From Acidobacteriota bacterium (GTDB lineage: Bacteria; Acidobacteriota; Terriglobia; Terriglobales; Acidobacteriaceae), in assembly GCA_013289685.1 (NCBI GenBank), contig JABCZL010000012.1:124001-188000 (forward strand): 64,000 nt of DNA, written 5' to 3'. Numbering within the stretch: position 1 is the first letter of the stretch; every line of letters begins with the position of its first letter. The position numbers were made by a program, and so were the translations under genes. This document shows, in pieces, positions 8,463 to 17,194 of this stretch. Under the pieces are notes generated by a model that saw nothing but the letters and a program-made list of their open reading frames with translations, searched no databases and was not told the DNA's origin.

Positions 8463-10112
8463 TTACGCGCGGCACAACTCTGCCAGCAAGGTCTCTCTGC
8501 GCCGGATCGCGATGCCGTCGATACGGCCGAGAACAATCAGGTAGATCGGGATTGAGATGGCTGCGAGTACAAGAAACAGCAGGGTGGCGATCCACAGATT
8601 GTTGTAGAGGTGCGCGATGGCGAAGGCGGCCGCTCCCAGGCCGATGATCACGATCTGCACGCCCAAGCTCGCCAGGACAGTGGTCTGCGAAACGTTCTGG
8701 CGGCCGAAGGTGGAGAAGTCGCGCTTCCGGGGCGAATAGATAGAGAGCAGGTTGCCCGCAGTGAAATTCAAGGGTGCGGCGAAAAGAAGTCCGGCCACGG
8801 TTGCCACTGAAACCGACAGGCGTGGCGTGCCGTAGAGGTAGGAGACGGCGATCCACGCCAGTGCCGTGTTGGCGAGGAGGATGCTGGCGTGCGTCAGGTT
8901 TTTCCCCAGCATGATCTGACGGAAGCTTACCGGCGATGCGTAGAAGAACTGAACGCCGGCGGAATCTCCGCCGAAACTGTTGAAGACCAGGTTGGTGAGG
9001 ACCAGAAGCGCGTAGGCGGCGGCGCCGGGAAATGCCATGTCGGGTGTGCGACTGAGCGCGTTCGTCGGACGCATGGGATTCAGTGGTCCCAGACGAAAGA
9101 TCACCAGCATGAAGATTGGCATGACCAGGGTGAGCAGCATGGGGCCGCTGCGCGCGAGATAGCGGATTTCTTTTTCGAACACCGCGGCGACGGACTGGGA
9201 AAATCCGGGCAGATTCCATCCCACTTGCAGGCCCTGGACTTGTGCCACGACGGGGCGCGCTGCGGCTTCGCTGAGATTTTCGCCACGAAACTGGGCGCGC
9301 AAGCGGAGGTGGAGCAGAGATGTAACGGCCAAGGTGAGCGTCCCCAGGAAAAGCAGGGAAGTGAAGCCGGCGAGGCTGTGTGCGTGGCAAATCTGGGCGA
9401 TGGCGTCGGCGGCGAGGCGAGCGGGCAACACCGCCTGCACCTGCGTGACGATCTGAGTCGCTCGGCTGAATTCGGGATGCGGCTTCTTCCCGACCCGCTC
9501 CATCATCGGTCCGATCAACTGAAAGCTGAGCATCCCCAGGATGAACAGAACGCCCATGATTTCGCGCGTGCGGCGCTGCGCCAGCCAGCGTTCGAGCCAG
9601 GCGAAAACCGTCTGCATCAGGACGAGGTTGAAGAGTGCGAAGGTCAGCAGGACCAGCAGCGTCCAGGGAAACAAGGACGGGCGCGCGAAGCTGGTGCCTA
9701 GCAGGATTCCAAGCAGGCCCACACAGCCGAGCGCGCTGGCTGGGTCGAAAAAGCCGTAGGCCAGACGGATCAGAAAATACGAACGGTAAGAGAGAGGGAA
9801 ACGCAGCAACTCGCCGGAATCGGGATTGTTCGTGAAAGCGGTTGCCATCACGGGAAAAACTTGCCAGAAGAAAAAGATCGGCCACAAAAGCAGCGGGAGC
9901 AACTCAGCCTTGTCTTGCGAAACCAAGAACCAGGAAAGTCCGGCGGCGGTCGCGAAGCCGCCTAGTCCGCCGAGCGCGAAGGCAGCGGTCACAATGATGC
10001 GCGAGACCAGTTCCATTTTGCCGCGCTTGCTGCGCAGTCCGTTGACGAACATGCGCCAGCGGAGTTCGGCGATGGCGCTGAGCTGGCCGCGGCGATGGAG
10101 GGTGGAGCTCAT
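8463..10112 (-). CDS. ABC transporter permease (ABC-2-like exporter)
   Basis: A 549-residue protein with about 12 hydrophobic segments in two halves, for example IIVTAAFALGGLGGFATAA, LLPLLLWPIFFFWQVFPVM, AISIPIYLIVLG near the end, and a soluble stretch in the middle. No ATPase motifs are present. It lies 19 bp downstream of the ATP-binding gene (10132-10944) and is therefore the membrane partner of that ATPase. The large size and two-half layout fit the Acidobacterial/Firmicute ABC-2 permeases with unknown substrate. The adjacent two-component system may regulate it. Confidence 0.82.
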   Translation of the reverse strand: MSSTLHRRGQLSAIAELRWRMFVNGLRSKRGKMELVSRIIVTAAFALGGLGGFATAAGLSWFLVSQDKAELLPLLLWPIFFFWQVFPVMATAFTNNPDSGELLRFPLSYRSYFLIRLAYGFFDPASALGCVGLLGILLGTSFARPSLFPWTLLVLLTFALFNLVLMQTVFAWLERWLAQRRTREIMGVLFILGMLSFQLIGPMMERVGKKPHPEFSRATQIVTQVQAVLPARLAADAIAQICHAHSLAGFTSLLFLGTLTLAVTSLLHLRLRAQFRGENLSEAAARPVVAQVQGLQVGWNLPGFSQSVAAVFEKEIRYLARSGPMLLTLVMPIFMLVIFRLGPLNPMRPTNALSRTPDMAFPGAAAYALLVLTNLVFNSFGGDSAGVQFFYASPVSFRQIMLGKNLTHASILLANTALAWIAVSYLYGTPRLSVSVATVAGLLFAAPLNFTAGNLLSIYSPRKRDFSTFGRQNVSQTTVLASLGVQIVIIGLGAAAFAIAHLYNNLWIATLLFLVLAAISIPIYLIVLGRIDGIAIRRRETLLAELCRA

Positions 10113-10131
10113 GCTGACAGTTCTCTGACTC

Positions 10132-10944
10132 TTATCCCAGCCACGAAAGCTCCTGCTCGGTGCGGCGCTCGCCGCCGACGATGCGCAGGAAGAGCTGTTC
10201 CAGCGTCAACTTCTCGCCGGAAACTCCGTCATCGTCTGATCCGGCTGGGGTCTGGGCTTCGACTCCCGCGCGCAATTCTTCGAGCGAGCCCTGAGCCACC
10301 AGCCGTCCCTGATGAATGATGGCGACGTGGCTGCACAGGCGCTCCACGATTTCGAGCACGTGCGAAGTCAGGAAAATTGTGGCTCCGCGGGCGATCATGC
10401 CTTGCAGCATGGATTTCAGCGTGCCGGCGGCGATAGCGTCCACGCCTTCGAAGGGCTCATCGAGAAACAGCACCTTGGGCCCATGAATCACGGCGGCGGC
10501 GAGCGCCAGCTTCTTTTGCATGCCGTGGGAATAATCGGTGACGAGTTTTTTCGGCTGGTCGGCCAGTTGCATGAAGTCGAGCAACTCCGCGGCGCGCTGG
10601 GCCGCGGTGGTGCGGTCGAGGCCGTACATGCGTCCGGCAAAACTGAGGAACTCGGCGCCGGTAAGGCGTCCGAACAGCGCCATGCCTTCGGGCACCACGC
10701 CGATCTGGCGCTTGACCTCGACGGGGTGAGCGTTGAGATCGATGCCCAGAATTTCGATTCGCCCGGAACTGGGCGCGAGCAATCCGGTGAGCATCTTGAT
10801 GGTGGTGGATTTCCCCGCGCCATTGGGGCCGAGGAAGCCGAAGAATTGTCCGGGGGCGACGCGCAGGTCGACGCCGTCGACGGCTAACAGTTCTCCGAAA
10901 CGGCGGGTCAGGGCTTGAGTACAGATGGTGGGTGCGAGTTCCAT
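10132..10944 (-). CDS. ABC transporter ATP-binding protein
   Basis: A 270-residue ATPase with Walker A GPNGAGKST, signature YSHGMQKKLALA (a variant of LSGGQ usual in ABC-2 exporters), Walker B VLFLDEPFEGVD, and the switch histidine in LTSHVLE. It energises export through the permease encoded 19 bp downstream. About 35 C-terminal residues after SLEELRAG are a non-conserved tail. Substrate unknown; ABC-2 systems of this type export drugs, lipids or peptides. Confidence 0.92.
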   Translation of the reverse strand: MELAPTICTQALTRRFGELLAVDGVDLRVAPGQFFGFLGPNGAGKSTTIKMLTGLLAPSSGRIEILGIDLNAHPVEVKRQIGVVPEGMALFGRLTGAEFLSFAGRMYGLDRTTAAQRAAELLDFMQLADQPKKLVTDYSHGMQKKLALAAAVIHGPKVLFLDEPFEGVDAIAAGTLKSMLQGMIARGATIFLTSHVLEIVERLCSHVAIIHQGRLVAQGSLEELRAGVEAQTPAGSDDDGVSGEKLTLEQLFLRIVGGERRTEQELSWLG

Positions 10945-11060
10945 CGAGTCTTCGAATCTAGCACACCTATATCGGGCGCACCAACGAAGCGGTGCGGGCT
11001 GTAAGGAAAAAACTCAACCACGAAGGTCACGAAGTATCACGAAGGAACTCGATGAGACGG

Positions 11061-11642
11061 CTACTTTGACGGAGGGTCTTCCGACCACGGGGGAACGACT
11101 CCGTTGATACGCGCGTAAGCAATCGCTTGTCCTAGATGCTCGGCGATGTGGGGGATGATATAGAGAAGGACGCCGCGCTGGGTGATCGTTCCGCCAAGCC
11201 AGTCCATGGTTTTTTCGAGGTTGGCGTCAGGCATGTCGGTGATGGCTTTCTTGGCGTGGGCATAGGAGGCCCTCAGCGTGGCGATGACTTTTGTCTTGTC
11301 CGTGGTGGATTGTTCCATCCCCGCCACGTCGAGTCCTGCGGGAGAAGGCGCGCCCACAAGTTTGTACATGTTGTAGTTGGCGGCGCTCACATGCAGGAAG
11401 ACCTCCGCGACTGATTTCACGCCGGGCGCCGGACGCCAGGTGTACTTTTCGGCGGGCAACGCGTTGGCAAGTCGTAGGAATTCATTTTCCTGAATCATGA
11501 CCAAAGCCAGAACTTCAGAGCGGTAGCCAGTGACGCCGGGCGTGCCGTCTCGGAAGGGATGCACTTGCTGCAGTTGCGCGGCGGCGGGAACTGCGCTGGC
11601 GGTGAGAGCGAACCAACAGAGTGCGGAGAAAATATGCTTCAT
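11061..11642 (-). CDS. Secreted DinB-family protein (copy 1)
   Basis: MKHIFSALCWFALTASAVPAAAQ is a signal peptide; the start at 11642 follows GGAGACT. The mature part is a DinB/YfiT four-helix bundle with three candidate metal histidines (VFLHVSAANYN and IPHIAEHLGQ). Members bind a divalent metal, and some are thiol S-transferases. A paralogue lies 285 bp upstream on the same strand (11927-12499), sharing nearly every motif (GTPGVTGYRSEVLA, QSTTDK, PPW(S/T)ED). The export signal is unusual for DinB proteins elsewhere but common in this phylum. Function unknown. Confidence 0.8.
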   Translation of the reverse strand: MKHIFSALCWFALTASAVPAAAQLQQVHPFRDGTPGVTGYRSEVLALVMIQENEFLRLANALPAEKYTWRPAPGVKSVAEVFLHVSAANYNMYKLVGAPSPAGLDVAGMEQSTTDKTKVIATLRASYAHAKKAITDMPDANLEKTMDWLGGTITQRGVLLYIIPHIAEHLGQAIAYARINGVVPPWSEDPPSK

Positions 11643-11926
11643 CGGGGAGTCTCCTTTTGGTGCCAAACAGTCTACCGGGGCGGGGAGGGCTGTCTAGAAC
11701 GATTGTTTGGCGGATTGTATTGCCGAAGTATGTTCCGGGATATCGCGCGTGTGAACCAGTGCCGACGCGTTAGAGCGGATCTTCCAGCGAGTCAGATGTG
11801 CTTCGGTGAGTTGGCGGATCACCCTCGAGCTGAACGGCTACGGAATGAATGGATTGGCCCAACATTTTGACGTGGCACGTCGGCTGTGGGCGCTGTCCCC
11901 ACATGGTTCAGAGGCTGGCTTCGGGT

Positions 11927-12499
11927 TTACTTTTTCTTGCCGTCCTCGGTCCAGGGAGGAACGATTCCGGCGACGCGCGCGTAGGCGATCGACTGTCCCA
12001 GATGTTCGGCGGCGTGGCGGACGACGAACAGCAGAATGCCGCGCTGAGTGTTCTTCCCCCCGAACCAGTCCAGGCTCTTGTCAAGGTCAGCGTCAGGCAT
12101 GGCCTTGATGGCGGCCTTGGCGTGGGCAAAGGAATCCTTGAGAGTGGCGATCACCTTTGCTTTATCGGTGGTGGATTTCTCCAGCGTCCTGATGTCGAGG
12201 CCTGCCGGGGGCGGTGTGCCCACGAGTTTGTAGAGATTATAGTTGGCGGCGCTGACGTGAAGAAAGACTTCAGCGAAGGAACGAACGTCGGGCGTGGGCC
12301 GCCAGGCAAATTTGTCGGCGGGAATCGCTTCGGCGAGGCGCGTGAACTTATCTTCCTGAATCATCACCTCGGCCAAGACTTCAGAGCGATAACCAGTGAC
12401 GCCGGGCGTGCCGTCTTTGTAGGGGTTAACCTGCGCCGCGACGCGCACGGCTCCGGAAATCAGCACGAGGAAACAGAGTGCGGCGAAAGCGCGTTTCAT
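11927..12499 (-). CDS. Secreted DinB-family protein (copy 2)
   Basis: A 190-residue paralogue of the preceding protein, with its own signal peptide (MKRAFAALCFLVLISGAVRVAA) and the same histidine pattern (VFLHVSAANYN, VRHAAEHLGQ). Length and every sequence block match copy 1, so the pair arose by tandem duplication. A ~280-bp gap between the two suggests separate transcripts. Metal binding is inferred from the family; no catalytic role can be read from the sequence. Confidence 0.8.
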   Translation of the reverse strand: MKRAFAALCFLVLISGAVRVAAQVNPYKDGTPGVTGYRSEVLAEVMIQEDKFTRLAEAIPADKFAWRPTPDVRSFAEVFLHVSAANYNLYKLVGTPPPAGLDIRTLEKSTTDKAKVIATLKDSFAHAKAAIKAMPDADLDKSLDWFGGKNTQRGILLFVVRHAAEHLGQSIAYARVAGIVPPWTEDGKKK

Positions 12500-12586
12500 G
12501 AAGCCTCCTTTGAAGTCGAGAGATTGTATTCCATGGCGCGGAAGATTTCTTGCGAACAGGGACCAGGTGGCGAAAAGCAGGGACGG

Positions 12587-13900
12587 TCACCGAAAACGGG
12601 TCGTCCGCCAGAGGGAGATCGCGCAGGAGGACAGGAGAACGAGCATTGCGGCGGCAAGGATCAACGCCCAGCCTAGACCGATTTCCATTTGGGGCAGGCG
12701 GGCCATGGTCGCCAGCACAACGAACAGAGCCGTGGTGCCAAGAATGAGCAGCCAGTCCAGCAGTGATCTTGCGCTAGAGTCATTGCGGAAGGATTTGCCT
12801 TCCATCCCGGCACGGACATACTCGACTTCGACGCCGTAGCGCTGGCCTTCACGGTCGGCGGCGTCTTGCCAGGAGGAGTGCTCGCGCTCGGTGGCCGATG
12901 ACAACGCAATCGCGACTGCGCCCAGTGCCATGAGCAGCGATCCTCCCGCGACCTGCGCATAGACCGTCTGGCTGCCGCCGCGCAATTCGTGAAAGACCAG
13001 AATGCCCCACAGCAGTCCCCAGAGCTGATTGGTGTTGGAGAGCGGAATGCCGCGGCTGATACCGACATACTTGGTGGCGTATTGCTGGAATAAATCTCCG
13101 ATCACCCAGACAAAGCCGCCGAGCATCAACCAGAACATTACTTGTTTCGCGCCAATGAGTTCGTGCCAGAGCGGCGTCGCGCCGCGGTAGACGACGGCCA
13201 GTACAGTCATGGTGACGAGCTCTCCGACGGTGAAGAACGTAATGAAGGAGAGCGGATTCATGCCGGTGAGATACGCTTTGCGGTAGGGGATGTACATTGT
13301 CCCCCACAGAATGCCGGCGCCGAGCGCGGCGAAAATTCCTAAGACTGCTTTGCCCGGCGCTGCCTGATGGGAAGAAGCAATCGCCAGCAGCGTGGCTCCC
13401 GCGAACATGCAGACTGCGCCGCCGAGAACGCCGAGCCAGCGCTTCCATCCCGCGTAATGCAGTTCGTTGAAGAGCAGGAATCCCCAGAAAATGCCGAGCA
13501 GGCTGTTCGTGTTCCACAACGGAAATGCGATGCTGAGTCCGACGTTGCGGATGGCGTAAATCGTGAGCGTGTTGGCGACGGCCCACATGCATCCGGCGAG
13601 CACGGCCCAGACGATGAGGTGCGGCGCCTGGCGAACGTCGTTGCGGACGTGCGACGTGCCGCGGATAAACGCTGGGACGCTCCATCGCGCCAGGAAGACT
13701 CCGAACACCATGATGAGCGAGACGGTGATGGGCGAGATGTCTGGATTGACGAGCTTGATGGGAGCTTCGGCGCCGCCCAGCCAGGCCCCGGCGGCGAATC
13801 CGCAGAAGATGCCGAGGGCCTGCAGAGTGCGGAGGCGGGTGGCGAGCATGGGGCTTTGCGCGGGCGGCGCGGCTTGCACGATTCCTGAGGGTGAGTTCAA
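12587..13900 (-). CDS. GRP-family sugar transporter (drug/metabolite transporter superfamily)
   Basis: About ten membrane helices. Two repeats each contain a PLWNTNSLLGIFWGFLLFNE-like block (second copy PLSNTNQLWGLLWGILVFHE), the hallmark of the glucose/ribose porter family. A soluble insert of ~45 residues (SSATEREHSSWQDAAD...) precedes two further C-terminal helices. The start codon is TTG at 13900, and it overlaps the stop of a 40-residue membrane protein gene as TTGA, so translation is coupled. The sugar is unknown. The region upstream is shared with a divergent CadC-like regulator gene. Confidence 0.82.
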   Translation of the reverse strand: MNSPSGIVQAAPPAQSPMLATRLRTLQALGIFCGFAAGAWLGGAEAPIKLVNPDISPITVSLIMVFGVFLARWSVPAFIRGTSHVRNDVRQAPHLIVWAVLAGCMWAVANTLTIYAIRNVGLSIAFPLWNTNSLLGIFWGFLLFNELHYAGWKRWLGVLGGAVCMFAGATLLAIASSHQAAPGKAVLGIFAALGAGILWGTMYIPYRKAYLTGMNPLSFITFFTVGELVTMTVLAVVYRGATPLWHELIGAKQVMFWLMLGGFVWVIGDLFQQYATKYVGISRGIPLSNTNQLWGLLWGILVFHELRGGSQTVYAQVAGGSLLMALGAVAIALSSATEREHSSWQDAADREGQRYGVEVEYVRAGMEGKSFRNDSSARSLLDWLLILGTTALFVVLATMARLPQMEIGLGWALILAAAMLVLLSSCAISLWRTTRFR

Positions 13901-14019
13901 CGGAGCTTATCCAGAAGGACGAGGCCGCCGAGTAGGACGGCGAACGGAATCCAGAAGTGGAGGTCGGTAGCGATGGCGCGAAACAGATTGCGAGAAGCGT
14001 CAGTCTTGCTCGGAGACAT
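13897..14019 (-). CDS. Small single-helix membrane protein, coupled to the sugar transporter
   Basis: An ATG-initiated 40-residue reading frame. A basic/polar start (MSPSKTDASRNLFRAIATDL) is followed by one hydrophobic helix (FWIPFAVLLGGLVLLDKL) and a terminal arginine. Its TGA overlaps the TTG start of the transporter gene by two bases. No family is recognised. The tight overlap and membrane-helix composition argue for a real small subunit or accessory peptide, or a translated leader needed to start the weak TTG of the transporter. Confidence 0.5.
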   Translation of the reverse strand: MSPSKTDASRNLFRAIATDLHFWIPFAVLLGGLVLLDKLR

Positions 14020-14160
14020 TGCGGCCTCGGAATGGAGCTTGCTGAATCTGGAGTGCCATCTTAGGGATTGGCGAGGAGGGAGTCAACGCTTGGGTGAGCG
14101 GCTGCGACCCTCGCCGCGATTCGTTGGTTTTCACCTTTACAGGAGGACTATCGCTGACGA

Positions 14161-15423
14161 ATGGCCTCGGCTATACTTTCCCTGCTTTGGCGGCGTGTCA
14201 TGCCTGCAGGTGAGAATCACACAGTTCGTTCCGGCCCCTTCGAACTGGATTCGCAGTGCGGAGAACTGCGTAAGAGCGGGATCCGTCTGAAGTTGCAGGG
14301 CCAGCCCATCCAGATCCTCGAAATCCTACTGCAGAAGCCCGGCCAACTCGTCACGCGCGAGGAAATTCGCCAGCGCCTCTGGACCTCCGACACGTTCGTT
14401 GATTTCGACCACAGCCTGAACACGGCGGTCAAGAAACTGCGCCAGACGCTCGGCGACGAAGCCGATACCCCGCGCTATATCGAGACCTTGCCCAAGCGTG
14501 GCTACCGCTTCATCGGCGAGGTTGCTCCCGCAGGGCCGAAGGACGAGACGCCGAAGTCATCGCTCCCGACGGTTGTCCCGACCGAACCAGGCGATTCTCA
14601 CAGGCTGGCTAGCGAGGGAAGGCCCCAGCGCCGGAAGGCGGTTGTTGGCATGTCTGCTTTTGTATTGCTCGTGATCGTGTCAGGCGCAGTGGTTTATTCG
14701 GCTATCAAGCCGCTCCCGCATCCGAGAATCGTCGGCTCTCATGCTCTGACAAAAACGAGAAATCGAAAGCTGTCCTTCCAGAGGCCACTCATCGATCGTG
14801 GTTCGATCTACTTCGGCGAAGAAAGACCGTCCGGCTATGTTACGTTGCAAGTTCCGATCGCAGGCGGAGAAGTGTCGGAGGGCCCTGCGGTGAACGGTGA
14901 CCTGGATGACATCTCTCGGGATGGATCGCAGTTGCTGTTCAATAAGTTTGACCACGAGCGGAGTCAGGATGATATCTGGACGCAGCCTTTCCCCTCCGGC
15001 GTTCCTCGCCTGATCGTCAAGGATGTCGGGAATTGGGAGATATGGAGCGCCGACGGCCAGAGCATCTTCTTTACCCGCTCCAAGGAAAATAAGACGGAAC
15101 TCTATCGTGCCAACGCAGACGGAACCGGTGAGGAGCGCCTGGGCACCACTCCTGAAAGTGTTCAGCCCCATCTATCGCCCGATGGAACTCACATCCGCGC
15201 TACGGATGTCTCTAGGGGCCTAGCCACAATGTGGGAGGTTGGAACGGATGGACGCAATGGCCACACCGTTTTGGCCGGCCGGCAAGATGCTTGGGGGGGG
15301 ATTGGAGTCCTGACGGGAAATACTATTTCTTTACGAGCTGGGATGGTGAGCGTTGGAGTGCGTGGGCCGCCTCCGAAGCTCAACATTGGTGGAGAAGAAA
15401 CGAAACGGTCCTTCAAAAACTGA
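14161..15423 (+). CDS. CadC-like winged-helix regulator with TM and beta-propeller, 5' part (frameshifted)
   Basis: Residues ~20-115 are an OmpR-type winged helix (LVTREEIRQRLW, HSLNTAVKKLRQTLGD, PRYIETLPKRGYRFIG). A membrane helix follows (KAVVGMSAFVLLVIVSGAVVY), and then WD40/TolB-like propeller blades. At 15293-15300 a run of eight G is met. Beyond it this frame gives unrelated residues and stops at 15423, while the propeller continues in another frame to 16370. One extra G or a -1 slip would rejoin them (DAWGG then DWSPDGKYY). The start may be ATG 14161 or, closer to the family, ATG 14200 (MPAGENHTVRSGPFELD). Confidence 0.82.
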   Translation: MASAILSLLWRRVMPAGENHTVRSGPFELDSQCGELRKSGIRLKLQGQPIQILEILLQKPGQLVTREEIRQRLWTSDTFVDFDHSLNTAVKKLRQTLGDEADTPRYIETLPKRGYRFIGEVAPAGPKDETPKSSLPTVVPTEPGDSHRLASEGRPQRRKAVVGMSAFVLLVIVSGAVVYSAIKPLPHPRIVGSHALTKTRNRKLSFQRPLIDRGSIYFGEERPSGYVTLQVPIAGGEVSEGPAVNGDLDDISRDGSQLLFNKFDHERSQDDIWTQPFPSGVPRLIVKDVGNWEIWSADGQSIFFTRSKENKTELYRANADGTGEERLGTTPESVQPHLSPDGTHIRATDVSRGLATMWEVGTDGRNGHTVLAGRQDAWGGIGVLTGNTISLRAGMVSVGVRGPPPKLNIGGEETKRSFKN

Positions 15424-16370
15424 GCTTTGGGCCGATGGCGATTGGAGCCCCTGCGATCAGCAACGACGGCAAACAGCTCTATGCGGCTGGCACGGAGCGA
15501 CACGGTGAGCTATCGGTTTACGATGGCAAATCGGGGGAATTCGTCCCCTATCTCGGGGGGATTTCCGTCTGCTATTTAGATTTTTCGCGCGACGGCAAGT
15601 GGATCGCGTATGTTGCCTATCCCGAAGGTACGCTCTGGCGAAGCAGGATCGATGGCCGCGAACGTAGGCAGCTTACCTCGCCGCCCTTGGCGGTGATGAA
15701 TCCACGCTGGTCACCCGACGGGAAGCTGATCGCCTTCGTGGATCTATCGAACGGCGACCGGCGGCAGATAACCCAGGGCAACTCGGACCGAATCTACGCA
15801 GTAAGCTCCGACGGTGGCGCGCCCGCCTTGTTGATTGGCGGGGCGGGGATCGGGGATCCGACGTGGTCCCCCGACGGCAATTCGTTGGCGTATAGCTACC
15901 ACGAGCCCGGATCAATTGTGACTAACACCGAAGTGAGAATTCTCGACCTCCGGACCATGAAATCGACCACTGTGCCGGGGTCGGCGGGCATGTGGAGCCC
16001 GCGCTGGTCACCAGACGGCAGATATCTGGTCGCCATCGTGGGGCCCCCTGCTGGCCCTACTATCAGGATGACGCTTTTTACCTTCGCCGCCAATACCTGG
16101 CAGGAATTGATTGCGGGCAACTTCGGCTGGGATTGCTGGTCGCGCGACAGCAGGTTTGTTTATGCGCAGGAGACTGGCTCGGTTGTTCGAATCGACGTCT
16201 CGAACCGTAAGAAGGAACAGGTCGCTTCTTTGCAGGGATTTCAGTCGACGGCTTATGTCCTTGACAAGTGGAACATCGGTTGGTTCGGCCTGACTCCTGA
16301 TGGGCGGCCGATTTCGACTCGCGATACGGGAATCTCCGAAATCTACGCCCTCGATCTAGAGTACAAATAG
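15231..16370 (+). pseudogene. Beta-propeller 3' part of the frameshifted CadC-like gene
   Basis: From about 15300 this frame carries the rest of the periplasmic propeller: repeated blades of the type DWSPDGKYYF, LDFSRDGKWIAYVAYPEGT, NPRWSPDGKLIAFVDLSNGD, DPTWSPDGNSLAYSY and SPRWSPDGRYLV. It has no plausible start of its own, and the residues before 15300 are nonsense. With the upstream part it makes a ~730-residue acidobacterial protein type: cytoplasmic DNA-binding domain, one helix and extracytoplasmic propeller. The break is either a real or phase-variable frameshift in the G8 tract, or a sequencing error. Confidence 0.75.
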
Positions 16371-16390
16371 TTCCATGCCGGACGCCAAGC

Positions 16391-16414
16391 AAAAAAGCCC
16401 GGATTGCTCCGGGC
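16391..16414 (-). terminator. Terminator of the small secreted protein gene
   Basis: Arms GCCCGGA/TCCGGGC with a 4-nt loop. Read on the minus strand, the hairpin is followed by six T, 27 bp beyond the stop of the 16441-16851 gene. It also lies just after the + strand propeller gene and may serve both. Confidence 0.7.
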
Positions 16415-16440
16415 CTTGCCTTAATGCGATCGGGCTACAG

Positions 16441-16851
16441 CTACCGCGACGCCAACACGGTCTTTTGCTCCTGCTTCGCGGTCCGCGCATACTCCAGCTC
16501 TGCCGCCGGCGCGTACAGTTCATGTCCCTGATTGATTTCTCCAATCCACGCTACAGAGAGGAAGTGCCGATTTCCGTAGCAATGGAAGACCAGCCTGGGA
16601 CTCACGTTCTCATTGGCGCCGCCACCGGTGAGGTTGGTTGACACAATGGAGACCCCGGGTCCGCCAATGCGTGCTACCTGTAGCAGGGAACCGCTGATCG
16701 ACACCTTGTAGTCGCCGGCCGCCAGTGTCTGTTTCCCGACGGTGAAGTCGAAGGGGATGGTCACCCGGACGGCCCCCGTCTGGGCAAAGGCCGAGGTGAG
16801 CAGGACGAACGCTGCGAATACAACCGAAACCAAGAACCTTGCGTTTTTCAT
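16441..16851 (-). CDS. Small secreted protein of unknown function
   Basis: The ATG at 16851 follows GGAGGCGGT, and a signal peptide (MKNARFLVSVVFAAFVLLTSAFAQ) is evident. The ~112-residue mature part has alternating hydrophobic beta-type segments (VRVTIPFDFTVGKQTLAAGDY, LLQVARIGG). No catalytic motif is visible. The pattern 'IPFDFTVGKQTLAAGDYKV' is one I associate with small exported proteins frequent in Acidobacteriota, but no function is known. A terminator follows it. Confidence 0.7.
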   Translation of the reverse strand: MKNARFLVSVVFAAFVLLTSAFAQTGAVRVTIPFDFTVGKQTLAAGDYKVSISGSLLQVARIGGPGVSIVSTNLTGGGANENVSPRLVFHCYGNRHFLSVAWIGEINQGHELYAPAAELEYARTAKQEQKTVLASR

Positions 16852-17094
16852 ACCGCCTCCAGGAGCTGTGCTCCGTAAATTTTCTTGCTGTCGCGACTCT
16901 GCTTCCGGCGCCAGAAATCCACAATGCACAGGGCATGATTCCTGAATGGATTGCGGGAGGAGAGGTGTGAATCGGTGGTGAGCGCGAGGTGATCAGCAAG
17001 CTAAGTGCTTGAAAGGGCAGGCGAATCGCTAACCGCTTGCAGATGGCAGGGGCAGACTTTTAAGGTGCCATTTTCGTCTTGCAGCGACGAAGGC

Positions 17095-17140
17095 GAGGGC
17101 GAGACGCCCCCGCGACAGCCGGCGGGACGCCGGCGCTACG
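17095..17140. repeat. Dispersed palindromic repeat, family 1, copy 2
   Basis: The same sequence as the 894-940 repeat: GAGACGCCC, then GACAGCCGGCGGGACGCC and GGCGCTACG. It lies 7-11 bp before the terminator of glnA. Confidence 0.75.
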
Positions 17141-17176
17141 CAAAAGAAAAACGCCCCGGCTTTTCGACCGGGGCGT
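17141..17176 (-). terminator. Terminator of glnA
   Basis: Nine-bp perfect arms ACGCCCCGG/CCGGGGCGT. On the minus strand a T-rich tail (TTTTTCTTTTG) follows, 18 bp past the glutamine synthetase stop codon. Confidence 0.8.
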
Positions 17177-17194
17177 TGGCAGAACTGCAGCGGT

